Part shown: piece by piece, positions 34,047-43,329 of the stretch
Layout: every line of letters begins with the position of its first letter
How positions within the stretch are numbered: position 1 is the stretch's first letter
Assembly (NCBI RefSeq): GCF_001570405.1
Contig: NZ_BBYM01000019.1
Span: 250,323 to 314,322 of the forward strand
Reading direction: 5' to 3'
DNA from: Microtetraspora niveoalba
Lineage (GTDB): Bacteria; Actinomycetota; Actinomycetes; Streptosporangiales; Streptosporangiaceae
Length of the DNA stretch: 64,000 nucleotides
Notes under the pieces: generated by a model
The model's database searches: none
Seen by the model: only the letters and a program-made list of their open reading frames with translations
What the model was told of the DNA's origin: nothing
Made by a program: the position numbers and the translations under genes

Positions 34047-35501
34047 ATGTCCGACTTCTCCGCGAGCATCGGCGACCGGGGGCTACACCGTCTCGCGGCC
34101 GGTACGTTGCTCGTCGCCTTCCCCGGCACCACCGCCCCGGACTGGGTCCTCCACGAACTGGAGAACGGTCTCGGCGGTGTCACCCTCTTCGGATTCAACG
34201 TCGCGAGCCCCGAGCAGCTCGCCGGGCTCACCCGGCAGCTCGGCGGCGCCGCCCACCCGGTGATCTCGCTCGACGAGGAGGGCGGCGACGTCACCCGCAT
34301 CGCGTACCACACCGGCAGCCCGTACCCGGGCAACGCGGCGCTGGGCGCGGTCGACGACGTCGAGCTGACCGAGCGGGTCTACCGCTCGATCGCGGCCGAC
34401 CTGGCCGGGTGCGGCGTCAACCTCGACATGGGCCCGGTCGCCGACGTGAACAGCGCGGACGACAACCCGGTGATCGGCACCCGGTCCTTCGGCGCGTCCA
34501 CCGAGCTGGTCGCCCGGCACACCGTGGCCGCCGTACGCGGGCTGCAGGCACTCGGGATCGCCGCCTGCGTCAAGCACTTCCCCGGGCACGGCGCCACGCG
34601 GCAGGACTCCCACCTGGAGATCCCCCGGGTGGACGTCCCGCGCGACCTGCTGTGGGAGCGCGAGCTCGCGCCCTTCCGGGCGGCCATCGAGGCCGGCACC
34701 AAGTCGATCATGACCGCGCACGTCGCGGTCCCCCACCTCACCGGTACGGCTCCCGCCACGCTCTCCCCCGCCGCGCTCACCACGCTGCTGCGCGAGGAGA
34801 TGGGCTACGACGGCGTCGTGATCTCCGACGCCCTCGACATGCACGCGATCACCAAGAGCGTCGGCCTCGGGGGCGGCGCCGTACTGTCCCTCGCGGCCGG
34901 CTCCGACCTGCTCTGCCTCGGCCCGCTGCCGACGCAGCAGGAGATCCGCGGCATCCTGGACGAGATCATCCAGGCGGTGGAGGACGGCCGCCTGCCGCTC
35001 GCGCGCCTCGAAGAGGCCGCCGACCGCGTCGCGCGGCTGCGCGACTGGCTCGCGGTGGCGCGTGACGAGGCGGCCGAGAGCGACGTCATCGGCCTGGACG
35101 CCGCCCGCCGTGCCGTCACCCTCTCCGGATCACCGGCACCCCTGGTGGATCCGTTCGTGATCGAGGTGGACACCCCGCCGACGATCGCGGTCGGCGACGT
35201 CCCGTGGGGCGTCGCCCCCTGGCTGCCCGAGGCCGAGATCGTCCGGATCAAGCCGGACGAGGCCCGGCCCGACGCGCTGCTCAGCAGGGCCGAGGGCCGC
35301 TCACTGGTCATCGTGGTCAAGGACGCGCACCGGTACCCCCGCAGCCGCGACCTGGTCTCCGCCCTCCTCGCCGATCGCCCCGACGGGGTGGTGGTCGAGA
35401 TGGGACTGCCCGTCTGGCGACCCCAGGCGGCGGCGTACATCGCGACCTACGGAGCCGCGCGGGCCAACACCCAGGCGGCCGTGGAGCTGCTGACCGTGTG
35501 A
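34047..35501 (+). CDS. Glycoside hydrolase family 3 protein, beta-N-acetylhexosaminidase type
   Basis: 484 aa. The GH3 catalytic barrel carries KHFPGHG (substrate-binding Lys-His) and VVISDALDM with the nucleophile Asp. NagZ-like features include the DEEGG motif (ISLDEEGGDVTRI) and the HGATRQDSHLEIP loop. The C-terminal ~150 residues resemble the second GH3 domain of hexosaminidases. No signal peptide, so it acts in the cytoplasm on imported sugars. It follows the ABC permeases with a 112-nt gap. The ATG at 34047 is preferred over a TTG at 34029. Likely releases terminal GlcNAc from muropeptide or chitin fragments. Confidence 0.88.
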   Translation: MSDFSASIGDRGLHRLAAGTLLVAFPGTTAPDWVLHELENGLGGVTLFGFNVASPEQLAGLTRQLGGAAHPVISLDEEGGDVTRIAYHTGSPYPGNAALGAVDDVELTERVYRSIAADLAGCGVNLDMGPVADVNSADDNPVIGTRSFGASTELVARHTVAAVRGLQALGIAACVKHFPGHGATRQDSHLEIPRVDVPRDLLWERELAPFRAAIEAGTKSIMTAHVAVPHLTGTAPATLSPAALTTLLREEMGYDGVVISDALDMHAITKSVGLGGGAVLSLAAGSDLLCLGPLPTQQEIRGILDEIIQAVEDGRLPLARLEEAADRVARLRDWLAVARDEAAESDVIGLDAARRAVTLSGSPAPLVDPFVIEVDTPPTIAVGDVPWGVAPWLPEAEIVRIKPDEARPDALLSRAEGRSLVIVVKDAHRYPRSRDLVSALLADRPDGVVVEMGLPVWRPQAAAYIATYGAARANTQAAVELLTV

Positions 35502-35527
35502 CCTCCCGGTCAGGACGTCGCGACCGG

Positions 35528-35560
35528 ACGCCCGGTCCCGCTCATCGCGGGGCCGGGCGT
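35528..35560. terminator. Strong terminator between GH3 and ROK copy 2
   Basis: A stem of 14 bp with one T-G wobble (ACGCCCGGTCCCGC at 35528-35541 with GCGGGGCCGGGCGT at 35547-35560) and a 5-nt loop, between convergent genes. Confidence 0.8.
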
Positions 35561-35569
35561 TCACGTGTC

Positions 35570-36763
35570 CTAGGACGCGAAGATCTCCTCGCGGGCCTGC
35601 TCGAGCGCGGCCAGGACGGCGCCGCGCAGCACGGGGTTGCCCTCCACCTCGGTGGTGACCACCTCCGGGCGGATCAGGCACATCCGCGCGACGGCCTCCT
35701 CCACCCGCGCGGTCAGTCCGGTCCCCCCGGCCCGGCCGACCTCCCCGGCGAGGACCACGAGCCCCGGGTCGAGCACCACGCACACGGAGGCGACGCCCAG
35801 GGCCAGGCGGAAGGCGATCTCGTCCAGCAGCGGCGCGCCGCGGTCCCCCGCCGCCGCCGCCTCCGTGACGAGATCGGCCGCGCTCCCGCCGACGAACCCG
35901 AACTCGCGGGCCAGCTCGGTGACCGCCTCGGCGCTGACCAGGGACTGCAGGCCGCCGGCGAGCGAGGGCAGCCGCCCGGGGGTCGCCTTCACGGTCTCGG
36001 CCAGGGGCACTCCGGGCACGGGGAGGTAGCCGATCTCGCCCGCGCTCCCCGTCCTGCCCCGGTGCAGCCGACCGCCCAGGACGACGGCCAGGCCGATGCC
36101 GCGGCCCACCCAGACGAGCACGAAGTCCTCGACATCCCGGGCCGCCCCGTTGGCACGTTCCGCGACCGCCACGAGGTTGACGTCGTTCTCGATCGTGACC
36201 TCGCGGCGCAGGTCCCGGGCCAGCGCCTCGTGGATGCCCTCGTGCCAGTGCGGCAGGTCGAAGGAGAACCGCACGTCGCCGGTGCGCGGATCGACCACGC
36301 CGGGGGTGCCGATCACGACGCCGCGCAGCCGCGACAGCGCCACCTTGGCCGACCTGCACGCCTTGACGACGGCGTTGTGGACGGCGGACACCGGGTCCTC
36401 GTGCGCGGCGGGCTCGGCGGTCACCTGGGCGACCACCTTGCCGTTGATGTCGGCGATCGCCGCGGTGACCAGGTCGGGGCCCACGTCCAGGCCCGCGACG
36501 TACCCGCACGAGGGCACCACGCCGTACAGCGCGGCGTTGGGGCCGCGGTTGCCCGCCTGCTCGCCGACGACCTCGACGAGGCCGCGCTCCTCGAGCCGGG
36601 CGAGGGTCTGCGAGGCGGTCACCTTGGACAGCCCCGTCAGCTCGCCGATCTGGCCCCGGGTGAGCGGTCCCGAGGCGAGCAGCAGCTCGAGCGCGGCCCG
36701 GTCGTTGATCTCCCGAAGCAGCCTCGGGACGCCGGGACGTCGCTCCGCCGTCCTACTTTCCAT
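35570..36763 (-). CDS. ROK-family transcriptional regulator (copy 2)
   Basis: 397 aa, ATG start with a GGGGG tract upstream. The winged helix (LLASGPLTRGQIGELTGLSKVTASQTLARLEERGLVEV) and ROK domain (IENDVNLVAVAERANG, GRGIGLAVVLGGRLHRG) align along the full length with the ROK gene at 29404-30564. A local duplication is the simplest explanation. Convergent with the GH3 gene and separated from it by a strong hairpin. The two regulators bracket the transporter operon. Confidence 0.9.
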   Translation of the reverse strand: MESRTAERRPGVPRLLREINDRAALELLLASGPLTRGQIGELTGLSKVTASQTLARLEERGLVEVVGEQAGNRGPNAALYGVVPSCGYVAGLDVGPDLVTAAIADINGKVVAQVTAEPAAHEDPVSAVHNAVVKACRSAKVALSRLRGVVIGTPGVVDPRTGDVRFSFDLPHWHEGIHEALARDLRREVTIENDVNLVAVAERANGAARDVEDFVLVWVGRGIGLAVVLGGRLHRGRTGSAGEIGYLPVPGVPLAETVKATPGRLPSLAGGLQSLVSAEAVTELAREFGFVGGSAADLVTEAAAAGDRGAPLLDEIAFRLALGVASVCVVLDPGLVVLAGEVGRAGGTGLTARVEEAVARMCLIRPEVVTTEVEGNPVLRGAVLAALEQAREEIFAS

Positions 36764-36803
36764 GATCGCCCCCGAAGATCTGTTAGGTGCGCCCGCGACC
36801 GGT

Positions 36804-36818
36804 CAGCAAAGTTTCCTG
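36804..36818. promoter_or_regulatory. Candidate ROK operator upstream of ROK copy 2
   Basis: CAGCAAA-G-TTTCCTG, a 7-1-7 dyad with one mismatch and the same AAAGTTT core and right flank (ending TTAGC) as the operator at 30611-30625. It lies about 40 nt upstream of the ATG, consistent with autoregulation or cross-regulation. Confidence 0.6.
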
Positions 36819-36932
36819 CCAGCTTAGCGATCGGGCAATCCCCCCGCATCGGACGGAAACCCCGAGGCATCGCTATTGCCCTCCCAGGCAAGAAGTACGA
36901 GGATCACTCATGTCTTCGGCAGAGGAGAGCGC

Positions 36933-38819
36933 ATGGCCGGTCAGGTCACCGAGAACCGCGACACCCCCGTCACGCGGCGGATCACTCCCCGGTCCGCGAC
37001 CCCGGTCGCCCTCGCCCTGGGCGTGCTCCTGCTCACCGACGCGCTGCGGGTCTTCCTGCCCTCCCTCATCACCCTGTACGGCAGGGCCGGCGAGACCCCG
37101 CCGGAGCAGATGGGCGTCTTCGCCGCGCTGTGGTTCGTCCTGCCCTTCGCCGCCGTACCGGTCGCGCGCCTCGCCGGCGCCCGCCCGGTCCTGGTCTTCG
37201 GCGCGATCGCCCTGGTCGCGGGCCGGCTCGTCCTGCAGGCGGCCGGCGGCGGCGACGCGCAGCTCTACGTCTCCGCCACCGCCGTGTGCGCCGGCCTGGT
37301 CTTCCTGTACGGCGCCGCCCGGACCGCCGCGCGCGACACGGTCCCCGTGGGCCTCGCGGCCGGCCTGGCGGTCTCCACGGTCGTCCACCTGCTGCTCGAC
37401 CGGATGGACCTGGTCTGGCGTGGCGGCCCGCTCCCCTGGGTCGCCGTCCTCGTCGCCTGCGCCGCCTTCCTCGCCGCGGCCCTCGCGTCCGTACGGCTCT
37501 CGCCTCCGTCGGACGGCCTCGCCCCCGCCGCCGTGTGGTTCCTCGCCGGCCCCGCCCTGCTGCTCACCGGAATGTTCTCCGGAGGCCCCGGGTTCCTGGA
37601 GCTCGGCCAGGACTGGGCGGCGCTCGTGTCCTTCGACGTGGCGCTGCGCGTGGTGCTGCTCTTCTGGGGCGTCGCGTGCGCCCGGTCCGCCCCGTGGAGC
37701 GGCTGGGCCGGACTCATCCTGATCATCGCCGTGTCCGCCCAGGCCGCCGACGTGGCGAGCGGTCTCGTCATCGTCACGCCGGTCGTCCTCGGCGCCTGCC
37801 TCGGTCAGGCGGCTCGCGGCGGCCTCCCCGCCGCTCGTCCTCCCAGGAACGGCGCGGCGGTCCTCGGCGGCATGGTCGTGTTCCTCGTCGGCACGTTCCT
37901 CTACTACGCGGCCTACGACGCGGACCTCGGCTTCCCCAACGTCGTGATCCCGATCGCCGTGGCGGTCCTGGTCGCGGCCACGAGCGCGAAGATCTCCCGG
38001 GGCCGTCCCGTCGCGTCCGCCGCGTGGCCGGCCAGGAGGTGGCTCGCGTTCGCCCTGCCGCTGGGCCTGGTCGCGGGCCTGCTCGCGTGGCGGCCCGCCC
38101 CCGGCGAACGTGCGGTGGACCGGCCGGAGTTCACGCTGATCACGTACAACATCCGGATGGGGTTCGGCCTCGAGGGGCGGCTCGACCTGGACCGGATCGC
38201 CGACTGGGCCCGCGCGCAGCATCCCGACGTGGTGCTGCTCAGCGAGGTGGACCGGGGCTGGATGCTGAACGGCGGGCACGACGACCTGGCCCGGATCGCC
38301 GAGGGCCTCGGCATGCGCTACTACTTCGCCCCGGCCGCCGATCGGCTCTGGGGCGAAGCACTGCTGACCAACCTTCCGGTCCGGCAGGTCGTCTCGCATC
38401 CGCTGGGACGGCACGACTACCCCACCGGCGCCCAGGCGCAGGCCATCGTGCTGACCGTCGGTGGCAAGGAGGTCGGCATCGTGAACACCCACCTGCAGGC
38501 GCCGCCGGGACAGGCGCCCGAGGCGGCGGCGATCGTCCGGGCCCTGTCCGGAGCGGACGGCGGGGCCTCCCGGCCGGTGCTCCTCGCCGGCGACCTCAAC
38601 ACCACGCCCGACGAACCCGCGATGCGGGCCCTGGAGTCCGCCGGGCTGTCCGACCCGCTGCTCACGCTCGGGAACCCGCCGACGTCGCCCGCCGACGCGC
38701 CGTCGAAGCGCATCGACCACGTGCTGCTCTCCCCGGGGTTGCGGGCGATCGAGGCCCGGGTGCCCCGCGTCCCGTTCTCCGACCATCTCCCCGTCGTCGT
38801 ACGGCTCCGCCTCGACTGA
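36933..38819 (+). CDS. Membrane-anchored endonuclease/exonuclease/phosphatase family protein
   Basis: 628 aa from the ATG at 36933, set by GAGGAG just upstream. The N-terminal ~390 residues hold about ten hydrophobic membrane segments. The C-terminal ~235 residues are an EEP (DNase I-like) domain with ITYNIRMG, VVLLSEVD (metal-binding Glu), IVNTHLQ, LAGDLNTTPDE, RIDHVLLS and FSDHLPVVV, the full active-site set. The catalytic domain probably faces outward. Substrate is unknown: nucleic acid, phosphoinositide or sphingolipid-type phosphodiesters are all cut by relatives. Confidence 0.85.
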   Translation: MAGQVTENRDTPVTRRITPRSATPVALALGVLLLTDALRVFLPSLITLYGRAGETPPEQMGVFAALWFVLPFAAVPVARLAGARPVLVFGAIALVAGRLVLQAAGGGDAQLYVSATAVCAGLVFLYGAARTAARDTVPVGLAAGLAVSTVVHLLLDRMDLVWRGGPLPWVAVLVACAAFLAAALASVRLSPPSDGLAPAAVWFLAGPALLLTGMFSGGPGFLELGQDWAALVSFDVALRVVLLFWGVACARSAPWSGWAGLILIIAVSAQAADVASGLVIVTPVVLGACLGQAARGGLPAARPPRNGAAVLGGMVVFLVGTFLYYAAYDADLGFPNVVIPIAVAVLVAATSAKISRGRPVASAAWPARRWLAFALPLGLVAGLLAWRPAPGERAVDRPEFTLITYNIRMGFGLEGRLDLDRIADWARAQHPDVVLLSEVDRGWMLNGGHDDLARIAEGLGMRYYFAPAADRLWGEALLTNLPVRQVVSHPLGRHDYPTGAQAQAIVLTVGGKEVGIVNTHLQAPPGQAPEAAAIVRALSGADGGASRPVLLAGDLNTTPDEPAMRALESAGLSDPLLTLGNPPTSPADAPSKRIDHVLLSPGLRAIEARVPRVPFSDHLPVVVRLRLD

Positions 38820-38876
38820 CGGCGAGGACGTGAGGCGGCGTCGAACCAGTGCCAACCAGGCGGGATAATCGACTAC

Positions 38877-39341
38877 ATGCGACTTTCTGCCCGTGTCGAC
38901 TACGCCCTCCGTGCCGCCGCCGAGCTCGCCGCCGCGGGCGAGGGACCCACAACCGTGGGCGAGCTCGCCAAGGGTCAGGAGATGCCGCCGAAATACCTGG
39001 AGAACATCCTGCTCCAGATGCGCCGCGCGGGACTGGTCCGCGGTCAGCGCGGTCCGGAAGGCGGCTACGTCCTGGCCCGGCCGGCCGACCAGATCTCCCT
39101 CGCCGACGTGATCAGGGCGGTGGACGGCCCGCTGGCCAACGTCCGGGGCGAGCGCCCCGAGCACGTGGGCTACACGGGCGCGGCCGAGGCGTTGCAGCGG
39201 GTGTGGATCGCGCTGCGGGCCAGCGAGCGCGCCATCCTGGAGGAGGTCACGCTGGAGCAGATCGCCAAGGGCGAGCTGCCCGAGAGGGTCACCGAACTCG
39301 CCTCCGACCCGTCCGCGTGGAACTCGCACACGCCGGTCTGA
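38877..39341 (+). CDS. Rrf2-family transcriptional regulator without cysteines
   Basis: 154 aa. N-terminal winged helix (MRLSARVDYALRAAAELAAA, TVGELAKGQEMPPKYLENILLQMRRAGLVRGQRGPEGGYVLARP) with the family's GPEGGY wing. It contains no Cys at all, so it cannot bind an Fe-S cluster as NsrR or IscR do and must sense something else or act as a cofactor-free repressor. The next gene, nei2, starts one base after its stop, so the two are one transcription unit. Confidence 0.88.
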   Translation: MRLSARVDYALRAAAELAAAGEGPTTVGELAKGQEMPPKYLENILLQMRRAGLVRGQRGPEGGYVLARPADQISLADVIRAVDGPLANVRGERPEHVGYTGAAEALQRVWIALRASERAILEEVTLEQIAKGELPERVTELASDPSAWNSHTPV

Positions 39342-39342
39342 G

Positions 39343-40128
39343 ATGCCCGAGGGCGACGCGGTCTACCGCACCGCGAAGCGGCTGCGCGAGGCGCTCGACG
39401 GCCGGACGCTCACCCGGTCGGACTTCCGGGTGCCCCGGCACGCCACAGCCGACCTGCGCGGCCGCGCCGTCCTCGAAACCGTCTCCCGGGGCAAGCATCT
39501 GCTCACCCGGCTGGAGGGCGGCCTCACGATCCACACGCACCTGCGGATGGAGGGCGCCTGGCGGGTCTCCCCCGCCGGCCGTCCCGCGCCGCCCGGCGAC
39601 GTCGTACGGCTGATCCTCGCGAACGCGGAATGGCAGGCGGTCGGCACCAGGCTGGGCGCGGTCGATCTGCTGCCCACTGAGAAAGAGGATCGGTTCGTCG
39701 GTCATCTCGGACCCGACCTGCTCGGGCCCGGCTGGGACGCGGCCGCGGCCGTACGGAACCTGCTCCGGGCGCCGGAGACCGCCATCGGGGAGGCGCTGCT
39801 CGACCAGCGGAACCTGGCGGGGATCGGCACGATCTGGCGGGCCGAGACGCTGTTTCTCGCGCGCCTGTCGCCATGGCGGACCGTCGGGTCGATGTCGGCG
39901 GACGAACTCGAGAGCGTCGTGACGCTCGCCCATCGGATCATGGACGCGAGCAAGGACGCTCCGGCCCCGGTCACCACCGGCGACTCACGGCCAGGACGGG
40001 CGTTCTACGTATACGGCAGGGCACGCCGCCCCTGCCGACGCTGCGGAGCCCCGGTCAGCAGCGGGGAACTCGGGCCGCGGTCCTACGAACGGTTGATCTT
40101 CTGGTGTCGCGCCTGTCAGGGAGACTAG
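39343..40128 (+). CDS. nei2: Fpg/Nei-family DNA glycosylase (Nei2 type)
   Basis: Base-excision repair glycosylase/AP lyase for oxidised bases. 261 aa with the catalytic N-terminus MPEGD (Pro2, Glu3) exposed after Met removal, SRGKHLL with the conserved Lys, the helix-two-turn-helix around [17 protein letters not shown], and a C-terminal zinc finger (CRRC...CRAC). The PEGD rather than PELP start favours Nei over Fpg. It starts one base after the Rrf2 stop. Convergent with the clgR-like gene, with stops overlapping by 4 nt. The gene symbol is by family resemblance. Confidence 0.85.
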   Translation: MPEGDAVYRTAKRLREALDGRTLTRSDFRVPRHATADLRGRAVLETVSRGKHLLTRLEGGLTIHTHLRMEGAWRVSPAGRPAPPGDVVRLILANAEWQAVGTRLGAVDLLPTEKEDRFVGHLGPDLLGPGWDAAAAVRNLLRAPETAIGEALLDQRNLAGIGTIWRAETLFLARLSPWRTVGSMSADELESVVTLAHRIMDASKDAPAPVTTGDSRPGRAFYVYGRARRPCRRCGAPVSSGELGPRSYERLIFWCRACQGD

Positions 40129-40490
40129 GCGGCGACCATGTCCTTGACCTCGGTGAAGCCTTCGAACTCGGAGCCGGGAAGGCCACCGGGAACGGTCTCC
40201 GGAATCGGCAGCCGCTCGTGCTCGGGCATGTCGGCCAGGACCGGCGCATGCTGGAGCTCGGCCAGCGCGAACTGGTCGGAAACCTCACGAAGCACCTGGG
40301 ACAACGGAACACCGAGGGCGCCGCAGATCGAGGCGAGCAACTCCGAGGACGCCTCCTTCTGCCCGCGCTCCACCTCGGACAGATAACCGAGTGAGACGCG
40401 TGCCAGGGTGGACACCTCGCGCAGGGTGCGGTTCTGCCGCACCCGCAGCCGCCGCAGCACATCACCGAGCAGCTGACGCAGCAGGACCAT
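40125..40490 (-). CDS. clgR: ClgR-like XRE-family regulator
   Basis: 121 aa. The N-terminal helix-turn-helix ([20 protein letters not shown], followed by [38 protein letters not shown]) matches ClgR/PopR, which activates clp protease genes in actinobacteria. The C-terminus ends in Val-Ala-Ala, which fits the known ClpP-dependent turnover signal of this family (inferred). The ATG at 40490 is chosen because GGGAGGGAG lies 7 nt upstream; an upstream in-frame start would add 76 unrelated residues. Downstream of cinA in the same direction with a 253-nt gap containing GTTCGC-type sequences that could be an autoregulatory site. Confidence 0.88.
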   Translation of the reverse strand: MVLLRQLLGDVLRRLRVRQNRTLREVSTLARVSLGYLSEVERGQKEASSELLASICGALGVPLSQVLREVSDQFALAELQHAPVLADMPEHERLPIPETVPGGLPGSEFEGFTEVKDMVAA

Positions 40491-40743
40491 CTGTCGCTCC
40501 CTCCCGAGCGCAGGCGTCTTCACGGCGCTCCGCGCGGTCGGCTCGTATCGCCCGTTCTTCGAACGCCCTTCGTACATAGTCCTCGCCGTCATCATTGGTT
40601 CGTTCGGCCCTTTCCCCGGCCGCTTTCCGGACTTGCTCCTCGCCGATGGCTCACGGACCTCACTCACAGCTCCACCGTACCCGTATCGAGCGACACCGCG
40701 GCAGACCGTGGCGAGCATGTTCGCTGGTGACGTAACGCGGTAA

Positions 40744-41241
40744 TCATCCCGATTGTTCCCCCAAATTTGCTTCTAGCACACCTCTCAGCAGCTCCAAGGC
40801 CTCCTGGGCGGTGGCCGCCCGAATGCTCTCCCGTGAGCCGCTCAACATCATGTTCCGGTGCCAGACGCGCCCGTCCGGACCGCACAGCGCGGCGTAGACG
40901 GTGCCGACCTCCTTGCCGTCCTGCGTGTCCGGGCCGGCCACCCCCGTCACGGCCAGCCCGTAGTCGGCCTCGGCGACCTCGCGGACCCCGCTGGCCATCG
41001 CCGCCGCGACCTCCGGATGCACGGCCCCTTCCCGCTCCAGCAGGTCGGCCGGCACTCCCAGCAGCTTCGTCTTCAGTTCTGTCGCATACGCGATCACGCC
41101 GCCGCGGAAGGCGGCGGAAGCGCCCATGGGGTCGGTCAGCCCGGCCCCGAGCAGGCCGCCCGTCAACGACTCGGCCACCGCGACGGTGGCCCCCTGCCGG
41201 ACCAGCAGCGACAGGATCTGCGCTGCGGCTGAACCCCTCAC
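40744..41241 (-). CDS. CinA-family nicotinamide-nucleotide amidohydrolase
   Basis: 165 aa, the stand-alone C-terminal CinA domain (PncC type), which deamidates nicotinamide mononucleotide to nicotinate mononucleotide. Typical motifs: [18 protein letters not shown] near residues 20-37, [17 protein letters not shown], and [23 protein letters not shown]. The GTG at 41241 overlaps the pgsA stop by GTGA; the upstream extension in this frame is antisense-like to pgsA. It is part of the rimO-pgsA-cinA operon. Confidence 0.93.
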   Translation of the reverse strand: MRGSAAAQILSLLVRQGATVAVAESLTGGLLGAGLTDPMGASAAFRGGVIAYATELKTKLLGVPADLLEREGAVHPEVAAAMASGVREVAEADYGLAVTGVAGPDTQDGKEVGTVYAALCGPDGRVWHRNMMLSGSRESIRAATAQEALELLRGVLEANLGEQSG

Positions 41242-41894
41242 TCGGCGCGCGACCTCCTCGCCACCTGACGCAGCCGGACCGCCCGGACCACGTAGTCCAC
41301 GCCCGTGCCGACGGTGACGGCCAGCGCGAGCCCCATGAGCAGCCACCGGACCAGGCCGGGCGCCTGCGGGAGGATGTAGAGCGCGATCGCCACGATCTGC
41401 AGGACGGTCTTCACCTTCCCGCCGTAACTGGCCGGAATCACGCCGTGCCTGATGACCATGAACCGGAGCAGGGTCACCCCGGCCTCCCTGGCGATGATCA
41501 CGATGGTCACCCACCAGGGGATCTCGGCGAGGAGCGACAGGCTCACCAGCGCGGCGCCGATCAGCGCCTTGTCGGCGATCGGATCCGCGATCTTCCCGAA
41601 GTCGGTGATCAGGCCGTACCTGCGGGCCAGCCACCCGTCGAGCTGGTCGGTGAGCGAGGCGACCAGGAAGACCGCGAGGGCGCCGTACCGCCAACCCTGC
41701 CCGTCCATGAAGAGGAACACCGTGAAGATCGGAACGATCATCAGGCGCACGATGGTCAGCGCGTTCGCGATGTTCCAGGTGCTGACCAGGCGAACGGGAG
41801 CCTCCGCCGGCTCGGCGATCCGGGCCGCCGGCGGCTCCGGGAGGATCTCCGGCGCACTCGCCGCGGTCACCGGAGGCTCGCTGCGCTCAGTCAT
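41238..41894 (-). CDS. pgsA: CDP-diacylglycerol-glycerol-3-phosphate phosphatidyltransferase
   Basis: 218-aa membrane enzyme of phosphatidylglycerol synthesis. The CDP-alcohol phosphatidyltransferase motif is intact: [20 protein letters not shown] followed by ADPIADK. About four to five membrane helices. A 35-residue Pro/Ala/Glu-rich N-terminal extension precedes the first helix. ATGA overlap with the rimO stop and GTGA overlap with cinA. Confidence 0.92.
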   Translation of the reverse strand: MTERSEPPVTAASAPEILPEPPAARIAEPAEAPVRLVSTWNIANALTIVRLMIVPIFTVFLFMDGQGWRYGALAVFLVASLTDQLDGWLARRYGLITDFGKIADPIADKALIGAALVSLSLLAEIPWWVTIVIIAREAGVTLLRFMVIRHGVIPASYGGKVKTVLQIVAIALYILPQAPGLVRWLLMGLALAVTVGTGVDYVVRAVRLRQVARRSRAE

Positions 41895-43300
41895 GGACCG
41901 GCCTTGATCCGGGCGATCAGGTCAACCCCCTCCGAGTCGACGGCGACGGCCGGGACGATCTGCCCCGGCACCAGGCCGATGCCCTGGACCGTGACGGAAC
42001 CGTCCACCTCGGGCCCCTGGTGGGCCGCCCGCCCCTCGTAGCCGCCGTCGCCCAGGTCCTCCTCGATGAGGACCTCCAGGTCGGTGCCGATGCGCTCCTC
42101 CGCCCGCTGGGCGACGAGCTCCTCGGCCAGCTCGGACAGCATGGCCACGCGCTCGTCCACGGTTTCCTGGTCGAGCTTGCCGTCGAAGGACGCCGCCTCC
42201 GTGCCCTCCTCGTCCGAGTAGCCGAAGACGCCGATCACGTCGAGCCTGGCCTCCTGGAGGAAGGCCATCAGCTCGTCGAAGTACTCCTCGGTCTCGCCCG
42301 GGAAGCCCACGATGAAGTTGGAGCGCACGCCCGCCTCGGGGGCGCGCTCGCGGATCTGCTCCAGCAGGTCGAGGAAGCGCCGGGGGTCGCCGAAGCGCCG
42401 CATCCGCCGCAGCACCGGACCGCTCGCGTGCTGGAACGAGAGGTCGAAGTACGGCACCACGCCCTCGGTGGAGGCGATCACGTCGAGCAGGCCGGGCCGC
42501 AGCTCGGCCGGCTGCAGATAACTGACTCGGACCCGCTCGATGCCGTCGGTCGCGGCCAGCTTCGGCAGCAGCGTCTCCAGCGCCCGCAGGTCGCCCAGGT
42601 CCTTGCCGTACGACGTCGAGTTCTCGCTGACCAGCACGAGCTCCTTGACGCCCTGCTCGGCCAGCCAGCTCGCCTCCGCGAGCAGCTCCTCGGGGCTCCT
42701 GGAGACGTACGCGCCGCGGAAGGCGGGGATCGCGCAGAAGCTGCACCGCCGGTCGCAGCCGGAGGCGAGCTTCAGCGAGGCCACGGGGCCTCCGCTCAGC
42801 CGCCTGCGCAGCGGCCGCGGGCCGCTCGCCGGGGCGAGGCCCTCGGGCAGGTCGCCGCCGTGCCCGGGGATCTGGGCTCGCGCCGCCCGCCGCTCGACCG
42901 GGGTGATCGGCAGCAGCAGGCGCCGGTCGCGCGGCGTGTGCGGCTTGAGCGCCCGGCCGGCCACCACGTCGTCGAGTCGCTCCCCGATCGAGGCGTAGTC
43001 GTCGAAGGAGATCACCGCGGCGGCCTCGGGAAGCGCCTCGGCGAGCTCCTCGCCGTACCGCTCCGCCATGCACCCGGCAGCCACGACCCTGGCGCCCGAG
43101 TCCGCCGCCGCCAGCAGCGTGTCGATCGAGTCCTTCTTCGCCGAATCGATGAAGCCACAGGTGTTCACGACGATGACATCGGGCGCGTCGTCGCCCATCT
43201 CCCAGCCCGCGGCTTCGAGGCGCGCGGCCAGCTCTTCCGAGTCCACCTCGTTGCGCGCGCAACCCAAGGTGACCAGCGATACGGTTCGGCGAGAAGACAT
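41891..43300 (-). CDS. rimO: Ribosomal protein S12 methylthiotransferase
   Basis: Radical SAM enzyme that adds a methylthio group to an Asp of ribosomal protein S12. 469 aa: N-terminal MTTase domain ([34 protein letters not shown]) with three Cys for the auxiliary cluster, radical SAM CxxxCxxC (CDRRCSFC), and a C-terminal TRAM domain. The GFID and NEVDSE signatures fit RimO rather than MiaB. Confidence 0.95.
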   Translation of the reverse strand: MSSRRTVSLVTLGCARNEVDSEELAARLEAAGWEMGDDAPDVIVVNTCGFIDSAKKDSIDTLLAAADSGARVVAAGCMAERYGEELAEALPEAAAVISFDDYASIGERLDDVVAGRALKPHTPRDRRLLLPITPVERRAARAQIPGHGGDLPEGLAPASGPRPLRRRLSGGPVASLKLASGCDRRCSFCAIPAFRGAYVSRSPEELLAEASWLAEQGVKELVLVSENSTSYGKDLGDLRALETLLPKLAATDGIERVRVSYLQPAELRPGLLDVIASTEGVVPYFDLSFQHASGPVLRRMRRFGDPRRFLDLLEQIRERAPEAGVRSNFIVGFPGETEEYFDELMAFLQEARLDVIGVFGYSDEEGTEAASFDGKLDQETVDERVAMLSELAEELVAQRAEERIGTDLEVLIEEDLGDGGYEGRAAHQGPEVDGSVTVQGIGLVPGQIVPAVAVDSEGVDLIARIKAGP

Positions 43301-43329
43301 GATGAAACTACGGTATCGGGAGTCGGGCC

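Noticed and set aside
36873-39329. An 818-codon minus-strand frame opposite the EEP and Rrf2 genes
   Set aside because: Composition is charged and repetitive with no family resemblance; the plus-strand genes have complete motifs and ribosome-binding sites.
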